DNA of 64,000 bases from Macrococcus sp. 19Msa1099 (GTDB lineage Bacteria; Bacillota; Bacilli; Staphylococcales; Staphylococcaceae), in contig CP079955.1 of assembly GCA_019357535.2 (NCBI GenBank), positions 1,178,001 through 1,242,000 on the forward strand, read 5' to 3'. The notes below the pieces were generated by a model. The model was given only the letters and a program-made list of their open reading frames with translations. It was not told where the DNA came from and did no database searches. Both the position numbers and the translations under genes were made by a program. Below are positions 1 through 6,959 of this stretch, in pieces (the first letter of the stretch is position 1; each line of letters begins with the position of its first letter).

Positions 1-1124
1 TCGAATCCTTCTTCAATCATACGTGATTTCATATAATTTGCTTTTTGTAAGTTCTGGTTCGCCATTTCATAGACGCCATTCTTACCTAATGCACTCATTG
101 CAACTGACGCAGCTAAAGCATTTAAAGCTTGATTAGAACAGATATTTGATGTTGCTTTATCACGACGAATATGTTGTTCACGCGCTTGTAATGTTAATAC
201 AAATCCGCGGTTTCCTTCATCATCCTGTGTCTGTCCAACAAGGCGTCCCGGCATTTTACGCATTAACTTCTTCGTTGCTGCAAAGTAACCACAGTGTGGC
301 CCACCCAGTTGTGCTGGAATACCAAATACTTGTGCATCTCCAACAACTAAGTCTGCCCCGAATTCTCCAGGTGGTGTTAATAGACCTAGACTCATCGGAT
401 TACTCGAAACTACGAATAAGGCCTTAGTGCCTTCAGTGAAAGATTTGATTGTTTCTAAATCCTCTATACTTCCGAAGAAGTTTGGATATTGCACCATTAC
501 ACATGCAGTATCTTCGTCAATTGCTGCTTTTAAAGCATCTAAATCCGTAACGGTATCTTTCACATCAATTTCAACTACTTCTAGATGTTGACCTTTTGCG
601 TAAGTGTGTAATACTGCGCGTGATTGATCGTTCACTGCTTTTGAAACAATAATCTTCTTATTTCTCGTATGACCACATGCAAGCATTGCTGCTTCCGCAA
701 ATGATGTACCTCCATCATACATAGAAGAGTTCGCACAATCCATACCAGTAAGTTCTGCAATCATCGTCTGGAATTCAAAGATGGCTTGTAATTCACCTTG
801 TGAAATTTCAGGTTGATAAGGAGTATATGCAGTATAGAATTCACTACGTGAAATCACATGATCTACCACTGTCGGAATATAATGATCATATACGCCTGCA
901 CCTAAAAATGACACATGTGTATCACTCGTTACGTTCTTGTTTGCAAGCGCCTGTAATTCTCTTAGTAACGGAGTTTCAGATTTACGTGGCTTGATATTTA
1001 AATCGCCCTGGAAACGTACTTTCTCAGGTATGTCCTGGAACAACTCATCAACTGAGTTGATACCGATTGTCTCCATCATTTCTTTTTTATCAGTTTCTGT
1101 TAATGGTATATAACGATGACTCAT
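1..1124 (-). CDS. gcvPA: Glycine dehydrogenase (decarboxylating) subunit 1, C-terminus cut by window edge
   Basis: This is the N-terminal subunit of the two-part P-protein of the glycine cleavage system, which decarboxylates glycine and passes the aminomethyl group to lipoylated GcvH. About 374 of the usual ~448 residues are visible. The start ATG at 1124 opens with [17 protein letters not shown], and the segments [14 protein letters not shown] and [19 protein letters not shown] are typical of GcvPA. The gene lies 12 nt after gcvT in the same direction, so it is the second gene of a glycine-riboswitch-controlled operon. The pyridoxal-phosphate lysine belongs to the other subunit (GcvPB), expected outside the window. 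The C-terminal end is missing only because of the window edge. Confidence 0.95.
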   Translation of the reverse strand, partial: MSHRYIPLTETDKKEMMETIGINSVDELFQDIPEKVRFQGDLNIKPRKSETPLLRELQALANKNVTSDTHVSFLGAGVYDHYIPTVVDHVISRSEFYTAYTPYQPEISQGELQAIFEFQTMIAELTGMDCANSSMYDGGTSFAEAAMLACGHTRNKKIIVSKAVNDQSRAVLHTYAKGQHLEVVEIDVKDTVTDLDALKAAIDEDTACVMVQYPNFFGSIEDLETIKSFTEGTKALFVVSSNPMSLGLLTPPGEFGADLVVGDAQVFGIPAQLGGPHCGYFAATKKLMRKMPGRLVGQTQDDEGNRGFVLTLQAREQHIRRDKATSNICSNQALNALAASVAMSALGKNGVYEMANQNLQKANYMKSRMIEEGF

Positions 1125-1136
1125 TTTCTTCGCCCC

Positions 1137-2219
1137 TTAATTTTTATGGAATGGAGTTTTAACAACTTTTGCTGGAATACGTTTTTTACGAACTTGTACA
1201 TAAACTTCTGTATCAATTGCTGTAAAATCTGTATCAATTAATGCTAAAGCAATTGAACGGCCAGTTAATGGTGATTGCGTTCCACTAGTAACATAACCGA
1301 TTTTATTATCCTTATTATCAAACACTTCATAGTCAGTACGTGCAATCCCGCGTTCTAACAGTTCAATACCAGCAGATTTACGCTTTACACCTTCTGACTT
1401 TTGAGTTTCAAGTACTGACTTGCCGATAAAGTTGCCTTTATCAAGTTTAACGCTGAAGCCCATCTTAGCTTCATAAGGTGTTATATCAGTTGATAAATCT
1501 TGTCCGTGTAGCGGTAATGCCGCTTCTAAACGTAACGTGTCTCGAGCACCAAGACCACAAGGCGTAACACCTAAATTAAGCAGTGCTTCCCAGATTGCTA
1601 CCGTATCTTCGGCTTTACAATAAATTTCAAAGCCATATTCACCAGTGTAACCTGATTGACTTAAGATTACGTTTTTACCGAAAATTTCAACATCTTTTAA
1701 AAATTCAAATAATTTCATTTCCGAAATATCTTCCTTAACTTCAGGTGCAAGCTTTTCTAAAGTTTTAGGCCCTTGTACTGCAATTTGTCCATATTCAGAA
1801 GATACGTTCGTTATTGTTACACCATCTTTTTCATGTGATTTTAACCATTCGAAGTCAATATCAGTATTTCCGGCATTTACTACGAGTAAGTATTTATTCT
1901 CTCCTAATTTATATACAACAAGGTCGTCAATGACACCACCATCTTCATTACAGATCATTGTATACTGAGCTTTTTTATCAGTCATTTTAGATGCATCATT
2001 TGTAAGTACATACTGAAGATATTCAAGTGCATGCTCACCTTCGACAATAATTTCACCCATATGACTGACATCAAACATCCCTACGCCTTCTCTAACAGTG
2101 ATATGTTCTTCTTTAATGCTAGAAAATTGAACAGGTAAAGCCCAACCAGAAAAATCAATTACTTTTGCACCATCTTCCAGATATTTTTCATAAAGTGGTG
2201 TTTTCTTTAATTCTGACAT
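1137..2219 (-). CDS. gcvT: Aminomethyltransferase, glycine cleavage T-protein
   Basis: GcvT moves the one-carbon unit from aminomethylated GcvH to tetrahydrofolate, releasing ammonia. The protein is 360 residues, the normal length. The GDVSHMGE-type motif ([10 protein letters not shown] near residue 55), [12 protein letters not shown] and [13 protein letters not shown] are the conserved folate-binding and fold motifs. The ATG at 2219 ([14 protein letters not shown]) is chosen over an upstream in-frame ATG because AGGAGG lies at the right distance before it. It is the first gene of gcvT-gcvPA and has a glycine riboswitch and a terminator-like hairpin in its leader. Confidence 0.97.
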   Translation of the reverse strand: MSELKKTPLYEKYLEDGAKVIDFSGWALPVQFSSIKEEHITVREGVGMFDVSHMGEIIVEGEHALEYLQYVLTNDASKMTDKKAQYTMICNEDGGVIDDLVVYKLGENKYLLVVNAGNTDIDFEWLKSHEKDGVTITNVSSEYGQIAVQGPKTLEKLAPEVKEDISEMKLFEFLKDVEIFGKNVILSQSGYTGEYGFEIYCKAEDTVAIWEALLNLGVTPCGLGARDTLRLEAALPLHGQDLSTDITPYEAKMGFSVKLDKGNFIGKSVLETQKSEGVKRKSAGIELLERGIARTDYEVFDNKDNKIGYVTSGTQSPLTGRSIALALIDTDFTAIDTEVYVQVRKKRIPAKVVKTPFHKN

Positions 2220-2249
2220 GATATTCCTCCTAATTGTTAAAAATAAAAA

Positions 2250-2272
2250 CAGCATAGCATAGTGCTATCCTG
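2250..2272 (-). terminator. Terminator-like hairpin at the end of the glycine riboswitch leader
   Basis: On the minus strand ATAGCA-cta-TGCTAT, extended by CAG/CTG across one mismatch, is followed by TTTTTATTTTTA. It lies between the aptamer and the gcvT ribosome-binding site, where a riboswitch expression platform is expected. It is the likely glycine-controlled terminator. Confidence 0.65.
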
Positions 2273-2283
2273 CTTCATTACAG

Positions 2284-2362
2284 GGTTTGTCCGGAAATTA
2301 TCCTTTTGCCTGAGAGTTTAATATAGCGATGCCCCTTCGGCGATGATTTATCATTCTCTCTA
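2284..2362 (-). promoter_or_regulatory. Glycine riboswitch (one recognisable aptamer)
   Basis: The minus-strand segments CGCCGAAGGGGC and ACTCTCAGGCAAAAGGA are the conserved core of the glycine aptamer. The element starts directly at the aroK stop codon and precedes gcvT, its classical position. Only one full aptamer core can be read; the downstream GGACAAACCCTG could be the remains of a second. Glycine binding would be expected to prevent termination and switch on the glycine cleavage operon. Confidence 0.85.
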
Positions 2363-2866
2363 ACTTCCTTCTTCCGCAATAATAAAATTGTGAATTTCCT
2401 GCACACAGTCTGACAGTTCATCATCATTGTTAACGCTAATGTATGCGATTTCATTATAACGTGAACGTCTTCCAAAGTACAAGTCTTTAATGGCATCAAA
2501 TGATCTATTCATCGCATTCGGACGATTAGCATCATTTATAATTCTATTATACACAGTGTTAATGTTCGTATCTACCCATATATTCATTTTATTTTCTTTT
2601 AAAAGTGAAATATTGTTCGGATTTTCGACAATTCCACCACCTGTAGCTAATATAATATTCATGTTTATGTGTTTTTTTAAAACGATATGTTCCAACGTTC
2701 TGAAGTAAGTTTCTCCGTACTGGTCAAATATATCCTTGATCTTCATATTCATTTCTAATTCAATTTGTTCATCGATATCAACAAACTTTATCCCGAGCTT
2801 TCGTGCTAATAAATTACCGATTGTTGTTTTTCCAACACCCATAAATCCTACAAGTACATAAGCCAA
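2360..2866 (-). CDS. aroK: Shikimate kinase
   Basis: Shikimate kinase phosphorylates shikimate at the 3-hydroxyl in chorismate biosynthesis. The 168-residue protein has the P-loop GFMGVGKTTIG (residues 8-18), the DID shikimate-binding motif in FVDIDEQIE, the ATGGGIV Walker B-like loop and an RPNA lid segment. The length is normal for AroK. It is the last gene before the glycine riboswitch and lies directly downstream of the comG minor pseudopilin genes, a common staphylococcal arrangement. Its stop TAG abuts the riboswitch. Confidence 0.96.
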   Translation of the reverse strand: MAYVLVGFMGVGKTTIGNLLARKLGIKFVDIDEQIELEMNMKIKDIFDQYGETYFRTLEHIVLKKHINMNIILATGGGIVENPNNISLLKENKMNIWVDTNINTVYNRIINDANRPNAMNRSFDAIKDLYFGRRSRYNEIAYISVNNDDELSDCVQEIHNFIIAEEGS

Positions 2867-3061
2867 CTAAACACCTCTTTTTTCTACAGACTTTAGAATC
2901 TCTTCATAATAATACTGTTCAAGATGATCCATTGTCTTTAATTTTAACATGAATCTGTTGCTATAATAACTTAAAAAAAAGACTGTTAAAAATAATAGAA
3001 TCAGTAAATATGGCGTTATAAACCCATTATAGAACCTGATATTTCTTTGCGAGAGATTCAT
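2867..3061 (-). CDS. comGG: Probable ComGG-position small membrane protein
   Basis: This 64-residue protein starting MNLSQRNIRFYNG has one hydrophobic segment (residues ~13-33). It lies in the last position of the comG operon, overlapping the end of comGF by 35 nt and followed immediately by aroK. The position and single membrane helix suggest a divergent ComGG, a minor component of the competence pseudopilus. Sequence similarity alone would not identify it, and it lacks a clear prepilin peptidase motif. The inner ATG is preferred because the upstream in-frame ATG lies deeper inside comGF. Confidence 0.6.
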   Translation of the reverse strand: MNLSQRNIRFYNGFITPYLLILLFLTVFFLSYYSNRFMLKLKTMDHLEQYYYEEILKSVEKRGV

Positions 3062-3479
3062 TTTTTGATTGCAGAGATATGTATAGATGTTCATCTTCTA
3101 TAAAAAAGACTCCTTCCTTAATGCCTTCCAGCATGATGATGTAACCCTCTCCATTTACTTTTCGTACGATGCGATTATGCACACATTCATATGTAATCAA
3201 ATCTGCTCGAAGTGCTATTCGAAGTTTGCCATCCCTAACTGTAACGTCCTTCGCATTTTTAAGTTCAGTAGCAATCTCCCTTAAAAATAAAGCCGTATTT
3301 ATATCGTGATGATCTGTAGAACGTCCGTTAAATTGATATATCTGAATTAAGATCATCGGTATAATTGATATAACAATCATAACTACAGCCATATTAATAA
3401 GCATCTCAAGCAGCGTAAATGCTTTATTTGAACGTATGGCATATCTTAGATGCTTTAATACAGATTGTATCTGCTTCAC
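3027..3479 (-). CDS. comGF: Competence minor pseudopilin ComGF
   Basis: This is a type IV pilin-like protein of 150 residues. After a basic leader comes the prepilin motif AFTLLEMLINMAVVMIVISI (residues ~20-39), with glutamate at +5 and a long hydrophobic helix. ComC prepilin peptidase should cut before the F. It is a minor subunit of the pseudopilus that carries DNA across the wall during transformation. The gene overlaps comGE (upstream) and comGG (downstream), consistent with translational coupling. With comGC interrupted upstream by the prophage, its transcription from the comG promoter is probably cut off. Confidence 0.85.
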   Translation of the reverse strand: MKQIQSVLKHLRYAIRSNKAFTLLEMLINMAVVMIVISIIPMILIQIYQFNGRSTDHHDINTALFLREIATELKNAKDVTVRDGKLRIALRADLITYECVHNRIVRKVNGEGYIIMLEGIKEGVFFIEDEHLYISLQSKNESLAKKYQVL

Positions 3480-3666
3480 GTGTGTATTCTCCTTCTCTAA
3501 TTACGATATGCATATACAGTAACCGAATCTTTTCAAGCGTAGCTTGCTTACTCTGATATGTCATGGACATTTCGTTGTACATTGGAAGTAGCAGCATTAC
3601 GATTAGGATGATGACAGAAAATGCTAGCATGCTATCTATCAATAAAAAACCACTATAACGTTTCAA
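3424..3666 (-). CDS. comGE: Competence minor pseudopilin ComGE
   Basis: This protein of 80 residues has an N-terminal pilin-like helix, GFLLIDSMLAFSVIILIVML (residues 6-25). The glutamate of the usual motif is replaced by aspartate (LLID). It overlaps comGD by 14 nt and comGF by 56 nt. The order GD-GE-GF is that of other Firmicute comG operons and is the main reason for the name. Confidence 0.75.
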   Translation of the reverse strand: MKRYSGFLLIDSMLAFSVIILIVMLLLPMYNEMSMTYQSKQATLEKIRLLYMHIVIREGEYTREADTICIKASKICHTFK

Positions 3667-4078
3667 TTCTCATTCTCCCCCAATGAATCTGAAAGATTAG
3701 ACGATATTTTTTATCGCCTATATGATAAATAACTGAGCCACCTTTATTAATCCCTCTCCCATCAAAATAATACTGCATATTATTCGAACTATTGTGCCGA
3801 TCAATATAACCATCATCTATTTGATAGGAAGCATTAATGTCGAGCGCGGCTGATTTAATATAAATGGTGTCACTTCCCGGAGGAAATGACACATAGATAT
3901 TCACCTTAGATACAATGGCTTTTGTCTGATAGTAATTTAGTAGTGAAATTATTTCATCATTAATCTCTTCATGTTTTATTTCATCTAGTTTAAACCTGTT
4001 TACAGGCACAACAGTGAGTATTACGGTGACAATCATTAGTACAATGAGCATTTCTATATATGAAAATGCTCTAAGCAC
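3653..4078 (-). CDS. comGD: Competence minor pseudopilin ComGD
   Basis: This 141-residue pilin-like protein has a very short leader, then the motif AFSYIEMLIVLMIVTVILTV (residues 4-23). The motif keeps the conserved glutamate needed for methylation and assembly. The C-terminal part is the globular pilin head. The start overlaps the comGC stop by 8 nt, which is the normal comG arrangement and shows that the comGC tail fragment just upstream is the authentic partner. Confidence 0.85.
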   Translation of the reverse strand: MLRAFSYIEMLIVLMIVTVILTVVPVNRFKLDEIKHEEINDEIISLLNYYQTKAIVSKVNIYVSFPPGSDTIYIKSAALDINASYQIDDGYIDRHNSSNNMQYYFDGRGINKGGSVIYHIGDKKYRLIFQIHWGRMRIETL

Positions 4079-4349
4079 CTAATGATGCCTCACCATTATT
4101 GATTATTATGTCTGCTCCATCTTTACATTTCACTTGATTTTCTTTTAAATATTCAGGAACAAGCTCATTTATTGTAGATGGTGTTTTACCCGTATCAATT
4201 CGATATGCCTCAATCTGACCTTGTACCATCTTTACTTGAGCTTCACATCCTTTAGCCTGTACTGTCTTAGATTGTTTAGCAATATTCGGAATGATAACGA
4301 TGATTAAAATCGAAATTACGAGTAATACTAATAACATTTCAATTAAAGT
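4071..4349 (-). pseudogene. comGC: comGC 3' part, separated from its start by the prophage
   Basis: Reading from the attL core this encodes TLIEM followed by LLVLLVISILIIVIIPNIAK and the ComGC head domain with its two cysteines (GCEAQ and VKCKDG), ending GEASLGA. The frame is closed by TAA just upstream in phage DNA and there is no ribosome-binding site, so it is not expressed as ComGC in the lysogen. The missing first ~23 codons lie 52.3 kb away at 56590-56670. Joining the two at the shared 15 bp gives an intact ComGC of about 111 residues. Confidence 0.95.
4335..4349. repeat. attL core (15 bp)
   Basis: CATTTCAATTAAAGT here is identical to 56602-56616. On the minus strand it encodes TLIEM, the conserved prepilin motif of ComGC. 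It marks the left prophage/host junction: left of it is comGC sequence, right of it is phage sequence. Confidence 0.93.
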
Positions 4350-4446
4350 CGTGTTTTCTTATATTTTATTCTGTTTTACAATCCTTTTTAAATCAAAGCT
4401 TAAGACTGTATTTATTTATTTATATTCCTTTGATTTTATATTCCTT

Positions 4447-4540
4447 CGTGGTCGAGATGTGGTCATACTAAAATCAAGTACATACATTGTGGTCAAATAC
4501 GAAAAAATATTAATCATAGTACTTCCTATTGATGTGGTCA
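4447..4540 (+). promoter_or_regulatory. Integrase arm-type direct repeats on the attL side
   Basis: TGTGGTCA occurs at 4458-4465, 4488-4495 and 4533-4540, and the related CGTGGTCG at about 4447. Two copies extend to TGTGGTCAAATA. The same octamer occurs twice beside attR (56507, 56518). Repeats on both sides of the core, in one orientation, are what arm-binding sites of a Tn916/lambda-type tyrosine integrase look like. Confidence 0.75.
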
Positions 4541-4552
4541 AATAAAATTCTC

Positions 4553-4582
4553 TTGATTTAATACGAACGTATGTTCTATAAT
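4553..4582 (+). promoter_or_regulatory. Promoter with LexA/SOS box inside the spacer
   Basis: TTGATT (4553-4558), an 18-nt spacer and TATAAT (4577-4582) form a sigma-A promoter. CGAACGTATGTTCT (4564-4577) in the spacer matches the Gram-positive LexA consensus CGAAC-N4-GTTCG at all but the last base. It should repress the two + strand genes that follow until DNA damage. Confidence 0.8.
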
Positions 4583-4603
4583 TTAAGTGAAGGAGATGGT
4601 AAC

Positions 4604-4894
4604 ATGAAAGAATTACAATGTATTATTATCGATGAGATTACATACGATATCCTTAAGGATGAATACCAGGAATGTAAATTCAGTTTAACTGATGTAGGTG
4701 TAGAAGATGCTAAAACAAAGCTTTATCACATGTTATATAAAAATAATCTTATAACAGAAGATAATCGAAGAGATGTTTCTTTATTACCTATTGAAGAAAT
4801 ACTTAATGAGGGCGTTGAAAATGAACCTGCTAAAGTCTATTCTATTATATTTGAAATTGGTGATCTTAGTGAAAGCCCACAATTTAAACGTTAA
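4604..4894 (+). CDS. Small acidic protein of the SOS-controlled pair, function unknown
   Basis: This is a 96-residue acidic protein. The start ATG (MKELQCIIIDEITYD) follows GAAGGAGATGG at good spacing; an in-frame ATG upstream lies within the promoter. I do not recognise a domain. It is the first gene behind the LexA-type promoter and overlaps the YolD-like gene by 26 nt, so the two are probably co-translated after SOS induction. It is transcribed opposite to the rest of the late phage genes, next to attL, as lysogenic accessory genes often are. Confidence 0.75.
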   Translation: MKELQCIIIDEITYDILKDEYQECKFSLTDVGVEDAKTKLYHMLYKNNLITEDNRRDVSLLPIEEILNEGVENEPAKVYSIIFEIGDLSESPQFKR

Positions 4895-5300
4895 TCATCC
4901 TATCGTTCCAGAACACCTAGTAGAAGAAACTAATTACAAAAATGTTCCTTCGCAATATCTTGAAAGAAACATACCTAAAGGACGCGGCATGATTAAATGG
5001 TCACCATTCGCAACTATGCCACAACAGTATGCCGACATAAAACGTCAAATAGAAACGCAAGACTATTTTTATATGCCTGCATTAAGCGATGAACAAATAA
5101 TTGAAATCAACGTTAAGTTACATCACTATTCGTGTATGCCTTCATCGTGTACTATAATCTATCACAATGATCATCAATTACATGAAATTGATTGTGTCAT
5201 TGAAAAAATAGATGAATTCAATCAAGAAGTGCAAGTCAGAACATGTTATAATAATGAGAAAATGCAACTTAAGTTTAACTTTATTGTCGAAGTAAGATAA
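4869..5300 (+). CDS. YolD-like protein
   Basis: The start is taken as GTG at 4869 behind a weak GGTGAT, giving 143 residues. The YolD core is KGRGMIKWSPFATMPQQYAD, followed by the family's predicted small beta-barrel/helical C-terminus. YolD-like proteins are typically encoded beside UmuC-type Y-family polymerases in Bacillus and staphylococcal phages and are thought to assist them. Here the upstream LexA box fits that SOS role, but no umuC-like gene is present in the phage. The longer reading starting at 4773 would run through the preceding gene and is less likely. Confidence 0.7.
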   Translation: MKAHNLNVNHPIVPEHLVEETNYKNVPSQYLERNIPKGRGMIKWSPFATMPQQYADIKRQIETQDYFYMPALSDEQIIEINVKLHHYSCMPSSCTIIYHNDHQLHEIDCVIEKIDEFNQEVQVRTCYNNEKMQLKFNFIVEVR

Positions 5301-5688
5301 TAAATACAAGGATATTATATTAATATGATTCAAAAAGCACCCTACTATAATCAGTAAGGTGCCTTTTAAGTATAAAAAACACCTATAAATATAGGTGTCT
5401 GAACTTTTGGTGCTTTGAGCTGCAGGCAATATACAATATCTTTTAGTCAAAGAAGTCACTCAATGACAAGCTAACTGTTTTATTGGTCATAGTCGACGTT
5501 GACCAGCGCATGTGTTTTTCGGCGTATTGTATAAAGCTGCGTGTAATATAATTATACGACAATTTACTTGTTTAATCAAATATTCGGCTATTTAACCGAA
5601 TTTTTAAATTTTCGGTTATTTACCCGAAATAAAAAGGCACCTAATCATATAAGTTAAGGTGCTTTTCGGTTATTTATATGTATAATAC
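5301..5688. other. Gene-free stretch with palindromes between two convergent units
   Basis: I see no supported gene in this 388-bp stretch. It holds the terminators at 5337-5398 and two 18-bp palindromes, TTCGGCTATTTAACCGAA (5583-5600) and TTCGGTTATTTACCCGAA (5611-5628). A half copy TTCGGTTATTTA lies at 5665-5676. It also holds a GCACC/GGTGC hairpin (5637-5662) that can terminate the abi gene arriving from the right. The palindromes could be operators of an unknown regulator. Confidence 0.5.
5337..5368 (+). terminator. Terminator after the YolD-like gene
   Basis: GCACC...GGTGC with inner TACT/AGTA pairing (5337-5362) followed by CTTTT. A second perfect hairpin ACACCTATA-aa-TATAGGTGT follows at 5379-5398 and may back it up. 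Confidence 0.7.
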
Positions 5689-6624
5689 TTACAATACTTT
5701 CAATTTTTTTATTGCTTCAGCATTTACAAATCCTAATTGATTTATTTTCTTTTCGTCTTTTTTTACTATCTTTTCGATAGCAACAGGTATTTTATAGATG
5801 TGATATTTGTTATTTATTTCTCTAATAAAGTGATGAACAATATATATTACAACCGCAAGTCTATTAGAATAATTATTATTCTTCATTTTAAATATATCAT
5901 TTTTCCATTCAGGATGGATCTTAGGAGTTGTTTTCAATTTAATGTCTAGAATATTTGAATTATGTGCGCAAATATTTCGAATAAAGTTTAAACATTTTAA
6001 CCAAGATAACAATTCGTCATTTGTACAGTTATAATAACTTGAAATCATTCTAAGGTTTTTGTTCGACATAAGTTTCAACAATGCAATGACGTCACCAAAC
6101 ATAAGAACATCAGTCATCAACCATACACTAGGTAATCCTTGTTCATTTAAATTCACCTTATCAGTTAATTCATGGCTATGTGATAATTTTATCTTTTTAA
6201 TAAGTTGGTATTTGAATTTTTCTTCTTGATCTTTTAAGTAATGCTTACAATATTCTTTTTTATTGCACCAATTACCAAACTTTAAATATCCAAAAGCTCC
6301 ATGAGATTCACCTAATACAAAGGATATACGGGTTTTTAATGATACTTCTATTTTTTCAATTGCATGTAGTACATTGAGTCTTAAATTTTTATCTTGATAA
6401 TATCGTGTAATTACACTAGAAAATTCTACTCCATCATATCTTCTGGTTTTGGTACCATCATCTTCTGTGACTACACTAGAAAGCGGAAACGCAAATTCCT
6501 TTAGTTTATAATAACCAATATTTTCAATTTTATTCATGGCACCTGATTTATCTGGGATATTCATTCCTCTTGCTACTAATAAATCTATTTGTTCTTCAAA
6601 AGTTAAGTGTTTAGGTCCAGTCAT
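5689..6624 (-). CDS. Abi_2 (AbiD/AbiF) family HEPN protein, phage-exclusion toxin
   Basis: This 311-residue protein has the Abi_2 signature: LTFEEQIDLLVARGMNI near residues 7-23, KIENIGYYKLKEFAFPL at 31-47, and the RIS...ESHGAFGYL region. Near residue 220 RNICAHN fits the R-X4-6-H catalytic motif of HEPN ribonucleases. In lactococci this family causes abortive infection. Some members are paired with a small upstream RNA that keeps them in check. The start ATG at 6624 follows AAAAGGGGAT. The gene lies at the prophage edge with a separate promoter, a short structured RNA and a terminator-like stem upstream, an organisation like type III toxin-antitoxin loci. It is probably expressed in the lysogen. 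Confidence 0.88.
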   Translation of the reverse strand: MTGPKHLTFEEQIDLLVARGMNIPDKSGAMNKIENIGYYKLKEFAFPLSSVVTEDDGTKTRRYDGVEFSSVITRYYQDKNLRLNVLHAIEKIEVSLKTRISFVLGESHGAFGYLKFGNWCNKKEYCKHYLKDQEEKFKYQLIKKIKLSHSHELTDKVNLNEQGLPSVWLMTDVLMFGDVIALLKLMSNKNLRMISSYYNCTNDELLSWLKCLNFIRNICAHNSNILDIKLKTTPKIHPEWKNDIFKMKNNNYSNRLAVVIYIVHHFIREINNKYHIYKIPVAIEKIVKKDEKKINQLGFVNAEAIKKLKVL

Positions 6625-6640
6625 TTTTATCCCCTTTTAG

Positions 6641-6706
6641 ATACAAAAATAGCCCCCACATCAGAACTTATCTGCCTAAAAAGGAAGTGAGGGCGTTGTC
6701 GTTTAT
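6641..6706 (-). ncRNA. Putative AbiF antitoxin-type small RNA
   Basis: Between a good promoter (6713-6741) and the abi start the minus strand can fold as a compact three-way junction. P1 is GCCCTCAC with GTGGGGGC (6687-6694 with 6652-6659, one G-U pair). Inside P1 lie CCT-TTTT-AGG and CAGA-TAAGT-TCTG. P1 is followed by TATTTTTG, so most transcripts should stop before abi. A conserved RNA motif has been described upstream of abiF-type genes; whether this is a member must be tested by covariance search. Confidence 0.6.
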
Positions 6707-6712
6707 ATTTAA

Positions 6713-6741
6713 AATATAAATTATAATTGACATATAGTCAA
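6713..6741 (-). promoter_or_regulatory. Promoter of the abi RNA/gene
   Basis: On the minus strand TTGACT (6741-6736), a 17-nt spacer and TATATT (6718-6713). The -35 lies in the palindrome TTGACATATAGTCAA, which also offers TTGACA to the plus strand. Confidence 0.7.
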
Positions 6742-6772
6742 TAAAAATCATTTAAATTATAACAACAAAAAA

Positions 6773-6800
6773 GCCCCACACTCATTTTCGAATGCAGGGC
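6773..6800 (-). terminator. Terminator upstream of the abi promoter
   Basis: On the minus strand GCCCTGCATTC pairs with GAGTGTGGGGC (11 bp with three G-U) around a GAAAAT loop, followed by TTTTTTG. It ends transcription of the Panacea/membrane-protein operon. Its arms resemble the endolysin terminator at 8947-8977. Confidence 0.8.
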
Positions 6801-6959
6801 GAAGGCTTCAAAGTCTTATTTACTAAAGGTTTGTAGCGGTAACACTCTATATTTTATTTCCAAGCGTTGCACGTTTATTTATAAATGTTTCATTTTTCCC
6901 ATTTTAGATACCAATAATACTACTATTTTCATCAAAATCATACTTTTTTAAAAACATAG

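Noticed and set aside
5443-5571. Minus-strand frame resembling a protein C-terminus (SFIQYAEKHMRWSTS)
   Set aside because: Only about 40 codons, no start with ribosome-binding site and no recognised family; may be a remnant but cannot be supported.
6645-6800. Fst-type type I toxin-antitoxin locus
   Set aside because: The two terminator-like stems recalled such loci, but no small hydrophobic toxin ORF lies between them; the abi RNA explanation fits better.
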